Positions 9,791-21,530 of a stretch of DNA of 64,000 nt are shown piece by piece. Where the stretch lies: positions 21,626,485 to 21,690,484 of the forward strand of contig NC_134027.1 in the NCBI RefSeq assembly GCF_964204645.1. The letters are read 5' to 3'. Each line of letters starts with the position of its first letter. The stretch's first letter is position 1. A program made the translations under genes and the position numbers. A model generated the notes under the pieces. The model saw only the letters and a program-made list of their open reading frames with translations. It was not told the DNA's origin and ran no database searches. This stretch comes from Tubulanus polymorphus (taxonomy: Eukaryota > Nemertea > Palaeonemertea > Tubulaniformes > Tubulanidae).

Positions 9791-11700
9791 AATACTAGAG
9801 ATTTTGCCTAGTAATGGGGATGATGCGGTTAAGTGTTGTGATGGATAGGAATTTGTGCGCCAATGGTGTGTATATGGTACATTGGTAATTCAAGTCACTT
9901 GGAGCATAGGAAAGTGGTGGGTTTTTCATAATGTGTGGTTTGGAATTGCAGGATATTGATAGTGGTTGCAGAGAGTGGGAAGGAATATGTGTGTAGTGGT
10001 AGTGTAAGTATGACAGAGGAGGATATATTGGGATGTGTGCCATCGAAATTGATGGTAATTATAGAAAACCGTAACTTCGTTTGAGATGAACGGCCATACT
10101 TAAATTCTTTTCAACGAACTTAGAAGTCCAAGTTGGCAATGTTGAGCCACTTTTTGAAGTAAGTGTTCATTGCATTTTAAATGAACATGTGTTGTTTAAC
10201 AATTCCCACTAGTCATGAAGTCATATTTGTCATACCTTAGTTATTTTCATTACAGATGCAAGGTGAACTTTTTGAGGATCATGGGCTGAAAAGCTCCTTG
10301 AATAAAATATGAGCTCTGAAATGGCTACTATTGAAGCGAAATGCTCCTGTCGTTCTACTAACCATCTGAGTGAAAATTTAGTTAACAGCAGCACCGGTAC
10401 AGTTATTGGCTTCAAAGACGCTTTAGTAGTAAGTACATTGGGTAGAGATGAAAAGGTAAAATTTTTTAGGCATATAAGTTCATATTGTCTTGAGTTTGGA
10501 TATCAATCAACATCTATCAACTCAAAACATAGCAGCTAGCTTCCCAATGAATCTTCATCAAACATCTTTTTCAGTGAACGATCCAACAAATCTTCGACAA
10601 TGACTTCTTGTATCCAATACCCAATGCACTTGGGATTTGCAGTCACAAAACATAGGTCACAAGGTATGACATGTGATCATTGGTTGGGAAAAGGTAAGAA
10701 ATTTGTTTCTGTCATAATTCCCCAGCCAGAAACTTTTAATAGTTATAGTTTTACGAGAACATGAAGCCGGTCACCGAAGTCCCAATAGATTGCTGCTCAA
10801 ATCCTGTAGTGTAACCAGTAACAGACAGTTGTGATATGTGAGTTATTCCTGAGGAATTCAGCGATAACCAAATTGGAAGAAGACTTTACCAAGGAAGAAT
10901 CTGATAATTACGCTACAGCCGCAACGACTTCAGTAATGTATGATTTACCGGATGATTTGATTTCCGATGAACTTATATCAAAAGCGAAATACCAGGAGCC
11001 AAAAGGGTTTTTGGAGTGTTATCTAGTGTACTTCAATTTGGGCAGATAAGATAAAAGAAAACTGATCGCTACTAAGTGGTCGTAACTGTTGAACATCGGA
11101 GGGAAGAAACGCAAATTAAGGGTATCACAGGCGGCTTTTTCGGCATGGCAACAGTACAAGAAATTGCATTCGTGGCAGCAATGAGAAGCATGTACTGGTA
11201 TATTCGCCATGATATTCCACGTACCACCACTCATAAGTCTAGATGCCCCCAATGTTGAGACCAATACGAGTTACACATCAGAAAGGACAATGACGGGAAT
11301 GGTTTTCACCATAGTAGGTGAAATCGTCAGTCATTTCAATCGACGGATTTACATTTTAGACATTTATTCACCCCTTTATTTCATTCAGGTCAGGCAATAG
11401 GAAATGATCAACTGGCAGCGATAAAAAAAATCCTGAGTTTGTGCCAGGGTGTTAATGAAGCTATGCACTACTAAAACGACCATGACCTTGATATACGAAA
11501 GGTTGCGGGATTCAACGGCGACAGGGCGAGCATTAGACAGCAGTTATGGTGTTGCTGCATTGATGAAGCGTGCAAGTACTGATGTGGATACCAAAAACTG
11601 AGCTTAAAACTGGATATACAGGCAGGAAATTCATAGAAATCGGAGAAATCACTAGTTTATTGCGTGTTTACGAGGCTATGAATGTAGAACCTGGGCAGTT
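9791..11700. other. no gene recognised
   Basis: The stretch holds several open frames of 60-80 codons (for example 10309-10539 and 10831-11049, plus strand). None has motifs I recognise and none is supported by splice sites or a repeat partner in this window. It may be decayed transposon DNA. Confidence 0.4.
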
Positions 11701-11721
11701 CATCAAATTTAGCACTCACAC

Positions 11722-12590
11722 TTGAAGGACGACAACTTTATGTCAATATGTGAATCTGTGCCAAGTGAAAAAATTATGATCAAATTTTGTAAATATCTAC
11801 TCGGAGTGGGTAAAAATACTAATATTGCAGCAGTAGGCGGGGAACTGGGACAATACCCAATCATTGTTATTTCTCTACGTCATTGTATTAAATACTGGCT
11901 ACACATCAACTCGCTGACCAATAGGAGTCTAGTTAAAATTGCATACCTTGAATGTTATCTCCTAAGGTTTCTGGCTGGGCTGCTTACATGCAGAAACTAT
12001 TATGTAAACTTGATCTTGCTAGTGTCTGGGAAAAGCATGGTACTAATTCCCGTGCAAGGACCGTCTTCAGGGCCAAAAAGGCACTCGAAGATGCATACTC
12101 TAAATGCTGGTATAACTATGTTAAGAGGCAAGATGCAAGCTCTAAACTTAGAACTTACAAAATTTTCAAAAAATCTTTCAGCTTAGAGAATTATTTTCTT
12201 TTTGATGCCTCTTACTATGTACGAAATACATTTACGAAGCTACGAGTCAGTAACCATTAACTTAGAATTGAAACTGACCGTCACACTAGACCATGCGTTC
12301 CTGCTAATGAAAGACTATGCAAAACGTGTGATTCTAGCATATCAGTCGAAGATGAGGAACATTTCCTTCTTCATTGCCCAGTGTATAATATCAGGCGATC
12401 TAAACTATACATGGACCTTGCCAGATTTTCAACATTTGATTTTAATCTTAACTGTTATTCGGACAAAATGGCCTTTTCTATTAGGCAGTAACGACCGTGA
12501 AATCATGAAGTATATTCAACAGTTTATTTCTGACTGTTTTTGTATTAGGAACTTTAAATTGTTTGGTGTACTACCGAAATAATGCCATAA
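11722..12590 (+). pseudogene. LINE ORF2 C-terminal fragment
   Basis: The fragment reads FCKYLLGVGKNTNIAAVGGE, then a GQYPI / KYWLHIN block, a second frame for ARTVFRAKKALEDAY (about 12045-12110), and finally a DEEHFLLHCPVYN-like zinc knuckle region at about 12345-12390. The same order (FLRHILGLHNRSPILPLLGD, GQFPI, KYWLN, then CPHC...DESHFLF) occurs downstream of RT in the LINE at 38330-41980, so this is a related, 5'-truncated copy. At least two frameshifts break it, and I see no A-rich tail. Confidence 0.7.
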
Positions 12591-13206
12591 TTTCTCCACT
12601 GCATACAGTCAGTAACCTAAGCTGCAAACATATTTTTACTACAGCTGCATACAAATTAATTTGACCTTCGAACTCATCAGGGGGCTATTTATTACGAGTT
12701 TCATTCATTGTTTATCTGTTAATCTGTGGATGGAAACGCTAACAAGTGTGACATCTTCGATATGATGAGTTTCTTTTTTCATCTGTAAATTATTTCCTGA
12801 GACGCTGAGTATTATATTTGCAGGTTTGGCAGAAAACTCTTGGACCCCCTTCCAAACTTTCTCATGATATGATTGGATTTTTTATGAGTAAAGGCCAAAA
12901 CCGCCCCTAGCAACGCCCTTGGTTACCACTTTAGACCCCAATTACTCCTACCATAAGTTAGTGAATTGAATTGAAATTGTGGAGCCATTTAGAAAACTAT
13001 TACAGCTGCAGATAAACAATAGTTTTAAACACTCAAGGTTATGTGGATCTACTGCAGTGTTACTGGTAGTAGAGTGCTCAATCACAGAAATCTTCAGTTT
13101 TCATCAATTTTTTTGCAAAAACTTAGTATAAAAGCGATTCTGCACGGAATATTGATACTATATTTCGTTTCGACTGTTTACGTGGATGGTGTAAAGGCTG
13201 TTCAAT
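12591..13206. other. no gene seen; 5' flank of Mutator-like gene
   Basis: The stretch is non-coding apart from a short frame (13041-13235) just before the transposase start. Terminal inverted repeats of the Mutator-like element were not found by eye. Confidence 0.4.
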
Positions 13207-14999
13207 ATGGGGAAACCAAAACAGAAGGGTTGTAAAAGAAAATTCAGAGGTAATCAGCACACCCTACCCCAAGCCGCAGAAGGCGCGGAAACCGAGAACT
13301 TTCTGAATTCTTCCGCATCAGGAGCTAAAATTGCTACTGTTCTTGAGAACTATAGTGCTGATATTGATACAAATACCCCTCTAGAACTTACAGAGGGCTA
13401 TATCATTGTTGATTTGGGCATATTGACTAAAAAATTTCAAGAACTGGTGTCGTGTAAGTGTTGCGGTAAGGACGTGTCATGTTACGTCAATCGTCATAAA
13501 AAATCTGGTTTCTGCCAAACGATAGAGATGAAATGTAAAGAATGTGATTGGTTTGATAGCTTCAATTCTAGCAAGAGGACAACAGGAGTTGGGCCAAGAG
13601 CTCAGGGTCGTCAAATCTCTGATATCATAGCAGGATGGTCAATGGATTTCGATCTTTTGGTGAAGGCTTGCAGTCGATAGAAAAATTTTGTATGGCGGTG
13701 AATATGCCTCCACCCATGACGCCCAAGAACTTTACCAATTTGGTTGATATCATGGCAGATAAATACAACATTGAGGCACGTATCAGTTTAAGTAAAGCTG
13801 CAGCTGAAGTAAGAAAAAAAGTAACAGGACTAGCCGATCCAGGTGACGTTACAGTTCAATCAGGGGTCAGCGTAGATGGTGCATGGCAACGTCGTGGCCA
13901 TGCATCACATAACGGATTCGTCTCTGCCATATCAACTGTGAATAGTAAGGTTTTAGACGTAGAAGTCATGTCTAACTTTTGTGCATCATGTAATAAGATG
14001 GAGAGTAAGATGGAATCACGAGAATACATGCGGTGGAAGGTGAAGCATGCTCCACAATGCAACCTGAATCACTCTGGAAGTGCGGGTTCTATGGAATCCA
14101 GCGGAGCAGTAAGGATCTTTGGAAGATCTGAGAACCACCACAACATTCAGTATACTGAATATCTAGGCGATGGAGATAGTTCCTCCTTTAAATCCGTTTC
14201 GGAAAGTAAGCCATATGGTCCAGTCGAGATTGTGAAAAAGGAATGCATCGGCCACGTGCAAAAACGTATGGGCACTCGCACCCGTGCTTTAGTTAAAAAA
14301 AACGCAAAAGTTCGGCTTTCAGATGGCAAAAAAATATCAGGTCGTGGCAGGCTGACTCAAAAGATCCAAGACAAATGCCAAAATTACTATGGCATAGCTA
14401 TAAGAGAAAATTTGAACGATTTGCCTGCTATGCAAAATGCGATCAAAGCGGGTCTATATCACATTGCCTCGACAGATATGAAACCCCAGCACCATCTATG
14501 TCCTAAGGGACCAGAGAGTTGGTGTGGATACAACACTAAAGACCCCAAATTTAAGCATAGATGTGGGCTTCCGGACAGTATTGTTGATCTTCTATTGCCA
14601 ATCTATGATGACCTGTCAAGTGACGAACTCCTGCAGAAATGTACCCATGGCCGCACACAAAATTCAAATGAATCCTTCAACAAAATGGTATGGGACTACT
14701 ATCCAAAAACAGTGTATACCAACAGGACTTCCTTTTCACTAGCTGTTGACATGGCTATATGCCAATTTAATGATGGCAATTCATCTGTTTTAAGTTTCTA
14801 TGAGTCCCTGGGCATAGAACCAGGACTCTTCACGCGGCAACTATGTGCTAAGATTGACAACAGGCGAATTACCAAATCAGTCTTCAGATGCTCTGAAAAA
14901 GCTAAACATCAAAGGAAAAGACTCAGAGCTAAGAGGAAAGGCTTAATTGATACTTATGAAGAGAATGAAGGAACCGTTTATGAGTCGGGGGGGTTTTGA
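13207..14999 (+). pseudogene. Mutator-like transposase gene, one frame break
   Basis: Frame 1 (13207-13680) starts with a basic MGKPKQKGCKRKF segment. It holds a Cys pair (CKCCGKDVSC) and a second CKECDWF knuckle, a layout I associate with the Mutator-like transposase domain of invertebrate elements. A one-base shift at about 13632 moves the reading to frame 2 (13635-14999), which continues for 454 codons: NMPPPMT, VSVDGAWQRRGHASHNGF (first Asp), a CNKMESK region, EYLGDGDSS (second Asp), ESWCGYN and NESFNKMVWDYYPKT, where a downstream acidic residue would complete a DDE/D triad. About 590 residues are recoverable, with no other lesion. Sequencing error or a very recent mutation is possible. 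Confidence 0.75.
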
Positions 15000-15756
15000 G
15001 ACATCATTGTGTACGTGAATTGTGAAAAATTGTCAATTTCTCAAAATGCCGATTTGACTCGGACTATGGGTACGACTTTTCTGATAATTCGAAAAGTAAT
15101 TGAGATATTGTAATGAAACTTTGTTTGTATACTCTTTGAATGTACAGCTATTGCCTGAACCTCAAAAATCCAACTTATATTGCTCTGTCTATTCGCAGTG
15201 ATTGTTAGAATACATAATTAGATGACAAAATTTGTCATTTTCTGGCCGTAACAACTTCAAAAAAATTTTTTTCCCTAAAAGGTCAAAATATTTCAGTTTT
15301 TTTAGGTTCAGTCAATAGCCAGATGTGTTCTAGGTCATTCTAAACTGTTTTTATGAGTTTTGAAGCAATATTGTATGTTTTAGGAGAAAAGTCCTAGACT
15401 ATTCAAGTTTGACCTACTTTCGTGGCTAATTAGCATAAATTTGCATACTTAATTAATTTTTTCCAATTAAATAAAATAACTTCACATAAGCTTTCATATG
15501 GTATATAGTTTCAATGGTTTATTGTTATGGCTTGAGATTTCCATTCAGAAGGGTAAGCCTACCTTAAAAAAAAACTTACTTTTTTTGGGTCAAAATTTTA
15601 ATATTTTGGGCCTGAATTAGAGCCGTTTTTCAGCCGAATGAGACGCCATATTGGTTTCTCCGACTCCACAGTTAAGCTAACTACCGCCAAAAACTGTCTT
15701 ACGGAACACTCCCACGTATGGAGCGCTCCGGCTACGATCATAGAACGTGACACATG
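15000..15756. other. no gene seen
   Basis: This is the AT-rich 3' flank of the Mutator-like gene, up to the start of block B. I see nothing to annotate. Confidence 0.4.
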
Positions 15757-16150
15757 CGACGCGCGCCGATTGAAGCATGTCAACCGCTGTAGCCTGCCCA
15801 CGCATCGCTTGCTAATTGGCATCGGGATTGGTTAAATAAGAGTTTTATAATATTTTCAGACTGTGACCAGATTCTTAAAAATAGAACATATGTAATATAC
15901 ATTGGAAATATATAAATAAAGGTATATATTTGTATCATCTACCTGTTTATTCTTTTTGTGCAGCAATAAGAGCATTTTATTTTCTAATTTGAATGTATTT
16001 TCTTCAACGTACGTAACAAAAATCGGAAGGGTTATTGTTTCCCACGTCAATCAAGAAGGATCAAAGACTTTACATGAGGCAATCCCGGTGCTGGTGGCTG
16101 TGAGACTTTTGGTTGGATTTTCTCACGGGTGAATAGTATTATAAGTCGTC

Positions 16151-17121
16151 ATGGGTCTGCTCAATTTGTTCATAACGTCTTATTTCTGCGGGAAGATGGC
16201 CCGCGTCCCAGATTTGGCAGAGTTCGACTTTGTTTCGTTGATTCAGATCGGTGCGAATTCTAAGGATGACAGAGAACACACGAGCGGCTGGTGTAGACAG
16301 CATGGCCTGCTGGAGAATAATATGGTGTGTCCAAACTGCGGAAGCCAATGCCGAGAACAGGGTGTGGCGCGTTACGTCGACAGAGTGGCTTGGAGGTGTA
16401 CAGCATGACGATGCAAGCAAGTTTTTAGTATTCATCGCGGGAGTTTTTTCGAGTCACATCTTCACTTGTGGCAGCTGCTGGGGCTCATTTACATCTGGAG
16501 CCGAAGTGCTGGTTCAAGCCGTGGCATGAGTGTTGCCGAAACTATGCACGAGCTTGAAATAGTCGGAGCACACCATCGTCGATCGGAATCAGTTCTGCCG
16601 CGATGTCCGTGTATCCTACTTCGTTAATCATCCGACACAGCTCGGTGGACCAGGTAGACTGGTAGAAATAGATGAATCACTTTTTGCTCGGCGAAAATAT
16701 AACCAGGGACGAATCGTTGCGGAGCAGTGGATATTCAGTGGCTACGAGGCAGAGGCGAAACAAGGTTTCCTTGTCCCAGTACCCAGGAGAGATGCTGCCA
16801 CGCGGTTGCCAATCATACAACGGTGGATTCGTCCCGGCTTCACCATGTGGTCTGATATGTGGCAGGCATATAATTGACAGGCATAGGATTGGCCAGCTGG
16901 GGTACCAACACGGTACAGTCAACCATACGGTCAACTTCGTCGATCCAGCCGCAGCCGTAACGACGAACCGTGTGGAGGCAATGTGGCAGCGAGCGAAAGC
17001 GAAATTTAAAGCGATGGCTGGCCCGTCAAATCGTGCGATGATACCTGGTTACTTAGCTGAGTTCGACAGATGCGATTCGCGTAAATTCGACAGATACAAT
17101 TCGCATTCAGCAACCGTCTAA
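16151..17121 (+). pseudogene. Merlin / IS1595 (ISXO2-type) transposase relic, copy 1
   Basis: The N-terminal frame has the zinc ribbon MVCPNCGSQCREQG...VAWRCT (about 16322-16400). The catalytic part reads VEIDESLFARRKYNQGRIV (first Asp, about 16660-16715), then EQWIFSGYE, FLVPV, IIQRWIRPGF and SDMWQAYN, then a stop (about 16873). A frame change leads into NHTVNFVDPAA and NRVEAMWQRAKAKFKAM (about 16920-17020), the C-terminal hallmark of ISXO2-like transposases. The DDE order is recognisable but stops and indels kill it. Copy 2 is at 26576-27533. Confidence 0.8.
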
Positions 17122-17219
17122 AATTTCGGAACCACAGATCGGCAACTACTACAGATTTTAGACAGCAACAGGAACCACAGCGAACAATTTCGAGGAGTGA
17201 CAGAGCGATCTTTTTGGAG

Positions 17220-17764
17220 CAACGCTACCAAAACAAATCAGGTCTAAAGATGGCCCTGATTGGTACAGGAATATTGACAAACTTCAGCTGATCCATCAGT
17301 ACAACATGTATGGGAGTGTGGACAAATTAGACCAACACATGTGATATTACCGCTACCCCCACAGTGATCAAAGGATACCACGTAATTTATACTATGCTTT
17401 AGAAATAGCAATGGTAAATTCAAGAATCGCGTATAACATTGCTTTTCCGGATATAAAGCTTAGTGGCCGGAAGTTTCGATTAGCTGTAATCGAACCACTT
17501 TTACGTGTTCTACAACCTAACCAAATTCCTCAGCAGCTTGGTGCGGTTGATGAAAGGCTAACTGGACAACATTTTCCTGGAATCTATGCTGACAAAAAAT
17601 TTAAACCTGAGTGTATAGTTTGTTCTAATAGTAGAGCAGGGAAGGGAAGCAAACCAGTCATTACTGCGTTCAGTGCAATATTCCAGTGTGTCTTGTTTCT
17701 TGCTTTCAGAGATATTATACGCGCCAGAATTATAAAGTTGTTGACTGACTTCATGCATTTATAA
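17220..17764 (+). pseudogene. piggyBac-type transposase C-terminus, copy 1 (broken)
   Basis: The reading gives WYRNIDKLQLIHQYNMYG, then SVDKLDQHM (the family's GGVDxxDQ block) followed by a stop, and ALEIAMVNSRIAYNIAF at about 17400-17450. A tail follows with PECIVC. The terminal cysteine-rich zinc motif is destroyed by a frameshift near 17640 (GKGSK where copy 2 has HRKQ). The N-terminal two thirds are missing. The better copy is at 27640-28167. Confidence 0.8.
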
Positions 17765-17806
17765 AACAGAGTAATCTGTGATTTACAACCAGAAACATGA
17801 TTTCAA

Positions 17807-18053
17807 CAGAGATGAGAATGCCAACCAACCTATAAAATCTGCAGGTTTTTTTTTTTTGAGTTCCACACGCGAACCAGCAATCGACGCAAGCAACGAATGG
17901 GGGTCCTCCCCAAGAAAATTTTAGAAATTAAAAGCCTTTTCCGAGCACTTAGAGCGATCTTGAACCCATGAACGACTATTATATTTTGGAAGGAAATGGC
18001 AAGTTCCAATGTGCTACATCTTCATTCGATGAAATGCAGCATCTCATGCATTA
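17807..18053 (+). mobile_element. hAT-like element, left end only (copy 1)
   Basis: It starts CAGAGATGAGAAT, the same terminus as 28226 in copy 2, and runs to 18053, where Harbinger sequence interrupts it. The 6 bp before it (TTTCAA) match the target duplication seen intact around the copy-2 element. Confidence 0.7.
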
Positions 18054-18186
18054 AGCCAAGCGCACACGAGCGATTTTTACGTGCAATTTCAGTGCGACTG
18101 AGAAATCGCATGGAAATCGCAGCGACTCGTCGCTCGTCTGCGGGGTCATGCGACTGCGACTGATTTCAGTTTTCATCGCAAGCGAC

Positions 18187-18226
18187 CGATCGCACAATAT
18201 CAAACATGTTTGATATTGTGCGATCG
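18187..18226. repeat. Perfect 40-bp palindrome
   Basis: The half-site CGATCGCACAATATCAAACA is followed immediately by its exact reverse complement, with no spacer. It lies in the Harbinger 5' region, about 105 bp before the MADF start codon. It is surrounded by shorter direct and inverted copies of GCGATT / AATCGC and by imperfect ends (CGCACACGAGCGATT near 18059 and AATCGCTCCGTGTGCG near 18258). It could be a binding array for the Myb/MADF protein or a folded subterminal repeat. Confidence 0.9.
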
Positions 18227-18330
18227 AAAATCGCACGTCGCAGTAGAATCGCTCATCAATCGCTCCGTGTGCGGCAGAATAATTTTTCAGCCAATCAGCG
18301 ACCACTGTTACATCACGCAGTACTTCCAAG

Positions 18331-20195
18331 ATGGCGACGCCCAGCAGTACCAAAACACCAGCATGGACAGGAGAAATGGGAGATGTTTTAGTAGAGATGT
18401 GGCAAGAGAGGCCTTGCCTGTATGATATATCTAGCCCCGAGTACTGCGACCGGGCGAAAAAATTTTCAGCGTTGCAGGATATCGCCTCAGTGCTTGAACT
18501 AAGTGGTAAATGATAATATAACAACATTCAATTCCAATTCAATGTTTTATTTGTCATAGGCCTATATAAAATAATTATTAACATGATACATTTGGAGTTG
18601 CATTATTCAGTAATTGAATAGGAGTTAAGATTGCAGTAAAAAATTCCATAATGTGGTGAAAAATATTCAGATATGATTTATCCTTAATCTAAAAAATATC
18701 TTGACATCTTTATTTCAGTTCCACAAGTAAAAACTAAATTGAGGAGCTTACGCACTCAATATGGTAAAACCATTAAACCCCCAGCCAGTGGAAGTGCTGT
18801 TGTAAAACTGACTACTCGACAGAAGTGGCTGCAGACTAGGCTTCAATTTCTGCAAGCTCACATGGGCCTCAGACCAACAACATCGAATATTGAGGTACGA
18901 TTGAAGAGATTTAAACTATCATCATATTCTCTTGCCATTCTACTGAACCGTGAGGAGATAGGAAATATTCCATCAGAAGTTCACGTTGTTTTTTAGCTGA
19001 AGCCGGTGAATTTCTTTCACGGGTACTGGATAGACCAGTAAGATCCTCTCCGTTTCTCCACAAACCATTGGTGATTTGGCCCTGGGCATCTTCGTGATCG
19101 ACCAAATTGGGCATCATATAATGGGGGGACTGATGCACGATCAAAAAGTTGTGCAGGCAACACGCAGCAAGAACCAAGTCTGTTACAAATTCTGGGCTTA
19201 GATTGATGGCACTTAAAAAAACCCTGAACCGATTTGCAAGGATTCCAAATGCATTTTCAACTACTCTTCTTGCTCTGCTAAATCTATAGTTATAAATTTG
19301 TGAATCCCTGTTAAGATTCCTATGCGGAAATGGTTTTCCTATATTATTTCGCAAATGGAAAGCATCATCACCAATGATATGATAATGAATAGGGACGTCT
19401 TGGCCAGGGAGAATTTCTGGAGGAGGGATATTGAGCAAATCATTTTGTAATGCTTCGTTGAGGGATGACTGGTTAAAGACACCAACACCAGCCACTTCGT
19501 CCACACGCTCCCACATCGATGTACAGAAATTGATTATCTGCGTCAACTAAAGCCAGCAATACTACGCTGAAAAAATGTTTGTAATTAAAAAACGTTGAAC
19601 CAGTACAGTCTGGCTGCCTGATTTGTATGTGTTTGCCATCCAATGCCCCCATACATAAGGGATAATTCCATTTTTCATGAAAATTTTTAGCAACTTGTTT
19701 CCATACACCTTCCGATTTGGGGGTCTGAAAATATAGAATACGTTTCATTTTAGTTACAGAGTCAAGAATCGTCAGGTAGCCAGGAAAACAGTTTAAATGT
19801 TACTAGTGATCTAGAGGAAATTGAAGAAAGTGACGAGGAGCCGGATGCACCATTAACGAAATCAACGAAAAGACCTCTAGAAACAACCCCTGTCCAGTCT
19901 TCACAGCAGAAAAGGAAGATGAGAGATAAAAAGGAGATGGATGTGCTTGCTGGTATCGGAAATTTTCTCGAAAGCCGAAAAAAGTGCCCCTGCGCCTGCT
20001 CCTGTACCAGTTTCCGAGGATGAGATTGACACATATTGCAAAAATCTGGCTCATAACTTTCGAAAACTGGATGAAGATGCCTATGCCCACATAAAGCATG
20101 AGATTGCAGACATGCTTTATAAAGCACGAAGGGGGACACTTTTGACACCTCCTGCACAGTCGTATTTTGGAAATTGGGATAATGTACGCTACTAA
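18331..20195 (+). pseudogene. Harbinger MADF/BESS-domain protein (3 exons, one frameshift)
   Basis: Exon 1 (18331-18505) starts at ATGGCGACGC and encodes a MADF-like helix (VEMWQERPCLYDISSPEY). Exon 2 (18719-18894) continues in phase with KLRSLRTQYGKTIK and a basic WLQTRLQFLQAHM segment. Exon 3 (from 19754 or 19760, both in frame, to 20195) gives an acidic linker (EEIEESDEEPD), a basic stretch, and a BESS-like C-terminal helix after DEIDTYCKNLAHNFRKLDED. All introns are GT-AG and phases agree. A one-base shift in an A run at about 19977-19985 breaks exon 3. MADF/Myb-like partners are known to help Harbinger transposases bind DNA and enter the nucleus. Exons 2 and 3 flank the transposase's main exon, which lies in this gene's intron on the other strand. 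Confidence 0.75.
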
Positions 20196-20978
20196 CCAGT
20201 ATTAGTATCATTTGTAGAGTAGTGCTTCCAAAATAATAGTTTTAGTATTTTAGCATAGTCTCATTGCATTTACCGTAAGATTCACTTAATTTGGATCAGC
20301 TTAATTTGGATTTTTACTTATTTCAGACTAAAATTTCAGTCCCCTCAGGATTATTTCTATTCGAATGAGAGCACATAATTCGGATTTCATTTAATTCAGA
20401 CAAAATTTTCTAGTTCCAGGTGATCTGAATTGAGTTCTACTGTATTACCATTATTTAGTCAAATATGCAATAATACAATCAAAACAAAATTTTTATTTTA
20501 AATGTTTATATTTTTAGAAAAGCAATACATTATGTAATTAAATTTAGGCAATATTACCATTATTATCGGTCAGTAATATTCAGTAAACCTCGCAGTGAAC
20601 CGAATGAAGCAAGTTTAATTATTGAATAATACTGACATTGAAAATATTTCCATGATCTCGTACCTATAGTATTCATGCATTTGATAATCATACATATATA
20701 CTACACATATATACTTTGATCTCGAAAAATACATGTACCTTTAGGTAAGTTCCCTTCAGCATAGAGTATATGGCTTGGCATGTCTCTCTGACGATCGCCG
20801 ATATAGTGCGTTCACCAACTCTGTGGGCATATGAAATGCTTCTGAATGATTCACCTTAAATTTAGAAGAATGTACATTAGTTTTATATGTTTGAAATTTT
20901 TGGTAAAGAATAAATTTCTATTGAATTTAACTGACCTGTTGCCAAGAATCGCTCTTCAGGGGGGATAGGCCTTCTCAT
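18911..20978 (-). pseudogene. HARBI1-type transposase (3 exons visible, one frameshift)
   Basis: On the minus strand, exon 1 (20978-20936) gives MRRPIPPEERFLATG. Exon 2 (20854-20739) gives ESFRSISYAHRVGERTIS followed by TCQAIYSMLKGTYLK. Exon 3 (19724-18911) gives TPKSEGVWKQVAKNF, MGALDGKHI (first catalytic Asp), YIDVGACGR, GDDAFHL (second Asp) and RARRVVENAFGIL (the conserved Glu), ending ACCLHNFL plus a tail. Splice phases fit. A one-base shift at about 19497, between the ACGR and GVFN blocks, breaks the frame. The usual residues before the PPEER block are missing because the element is truncated. Codons upstream of 20978 hit a stop within eight triplets. Confidence 0.85.
20273..20442. mobile_element. 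Small pogo/Tigger-like MITE (tentative)
   Basis: Imperfect inverted ends (CCGTAAGATTCACTTAATTT and, on the other strand, CAGTAGAACTCAATTCAGAT) lie between TA dinucleotides. The inner sequence repeats AATTTGGAT / AATTCGGAT motifs. It sits inside the large intron of the Harbinger transposase. Confidence 0.4.
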
Positions 20979-21530
20979 GTTTGTAGTGCGTTTTTGTTAT
21001 CAACGGAGACACCAAGTTCGTAATCATATAAAAAAGATCTTTATTCATTCGAAAATAGCGAAAATCTTAGAAATCTTGGATGACGGATCCGTAATTCAAC
21101 TCATGGAAGACTACACTAATAAGTCTAAAAACTAACTCTGATAATGCCAGAGGTAGAAATGGTAGGTGAAAATATGCAGAGAATTAGGCCTAAGGAAAGA
21201 TGAGAATTTGTTAAAATTGGACATTATATTCTCATTCACATTAGATTTCACATTGTAAATGCACATGTTTAGATATAACATGTTTCTAGGTAATTGAAAT
21301 GTAGAAGTGAATCAGCAGTTCATAGCGAAAGAAAGAACAAAATTGGACGCAATAATCTAACACTAGATGATACGTAGATACTACACACTAGATTATTGGA
21401 CAGCAACTGTAAAGTGGTTAAACTAAAAGTATTTATTTCAGCATCACAGGGCACTTATTTTGAGATAAAAACATTATAATTTATGGTTTGTTTTTTTTAA
21501 TTTATTGCTTTGCAACATCAGATGCGGTAA

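Larger units (their letters stand above)
15757..18053. repeat. Block B, copy 1
   Basis: The block matches 26190 onward nearly base for base, starting at a sequence like GCGCCGATTGA followed by CATGTCAACCGCTG. It contains the Merlin/IS1595-type transposase relic, the piggyBac 3' end and the left end of a hAT-like element. Here it ends where Harbinger DNA begins after TTA (18051-18053). In copy 2 the hAT-like sequence continues past this point. Confidence 0.85.
18054..21000. mobile_element. Harbinger-type DNA transposon, right end missing
   Basis: The left boundary is set by TTA at 18051-18053 followed by AGCCAAGCGCACACGAGCGA. The uninterrupted site (CATTACGGGT) is preserved in copy 2 of block B near 28680 and 29205. 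TTA fits Harbinger target preference. The 5' 230 bp are rich in GCGATT-type inverted motifs and hold a 40-bp palindrome. The element carries a MADF/BESS gene (plus) and a HARBI1-type transposase (minus). The transposase N-terminus runs into a stop just past 20978, and by about 21060 the sequence is block A copy 2, so the right end has been lost. Confidence 0.75.

Noticed and set aside
16151-17121. Bacterial contamination, suggested by an IS1595-like transposase
   Set aside because: Merlin transposons of animals share this transposase; the locus is embedded in eukaryotic repeats and duplicated with them.
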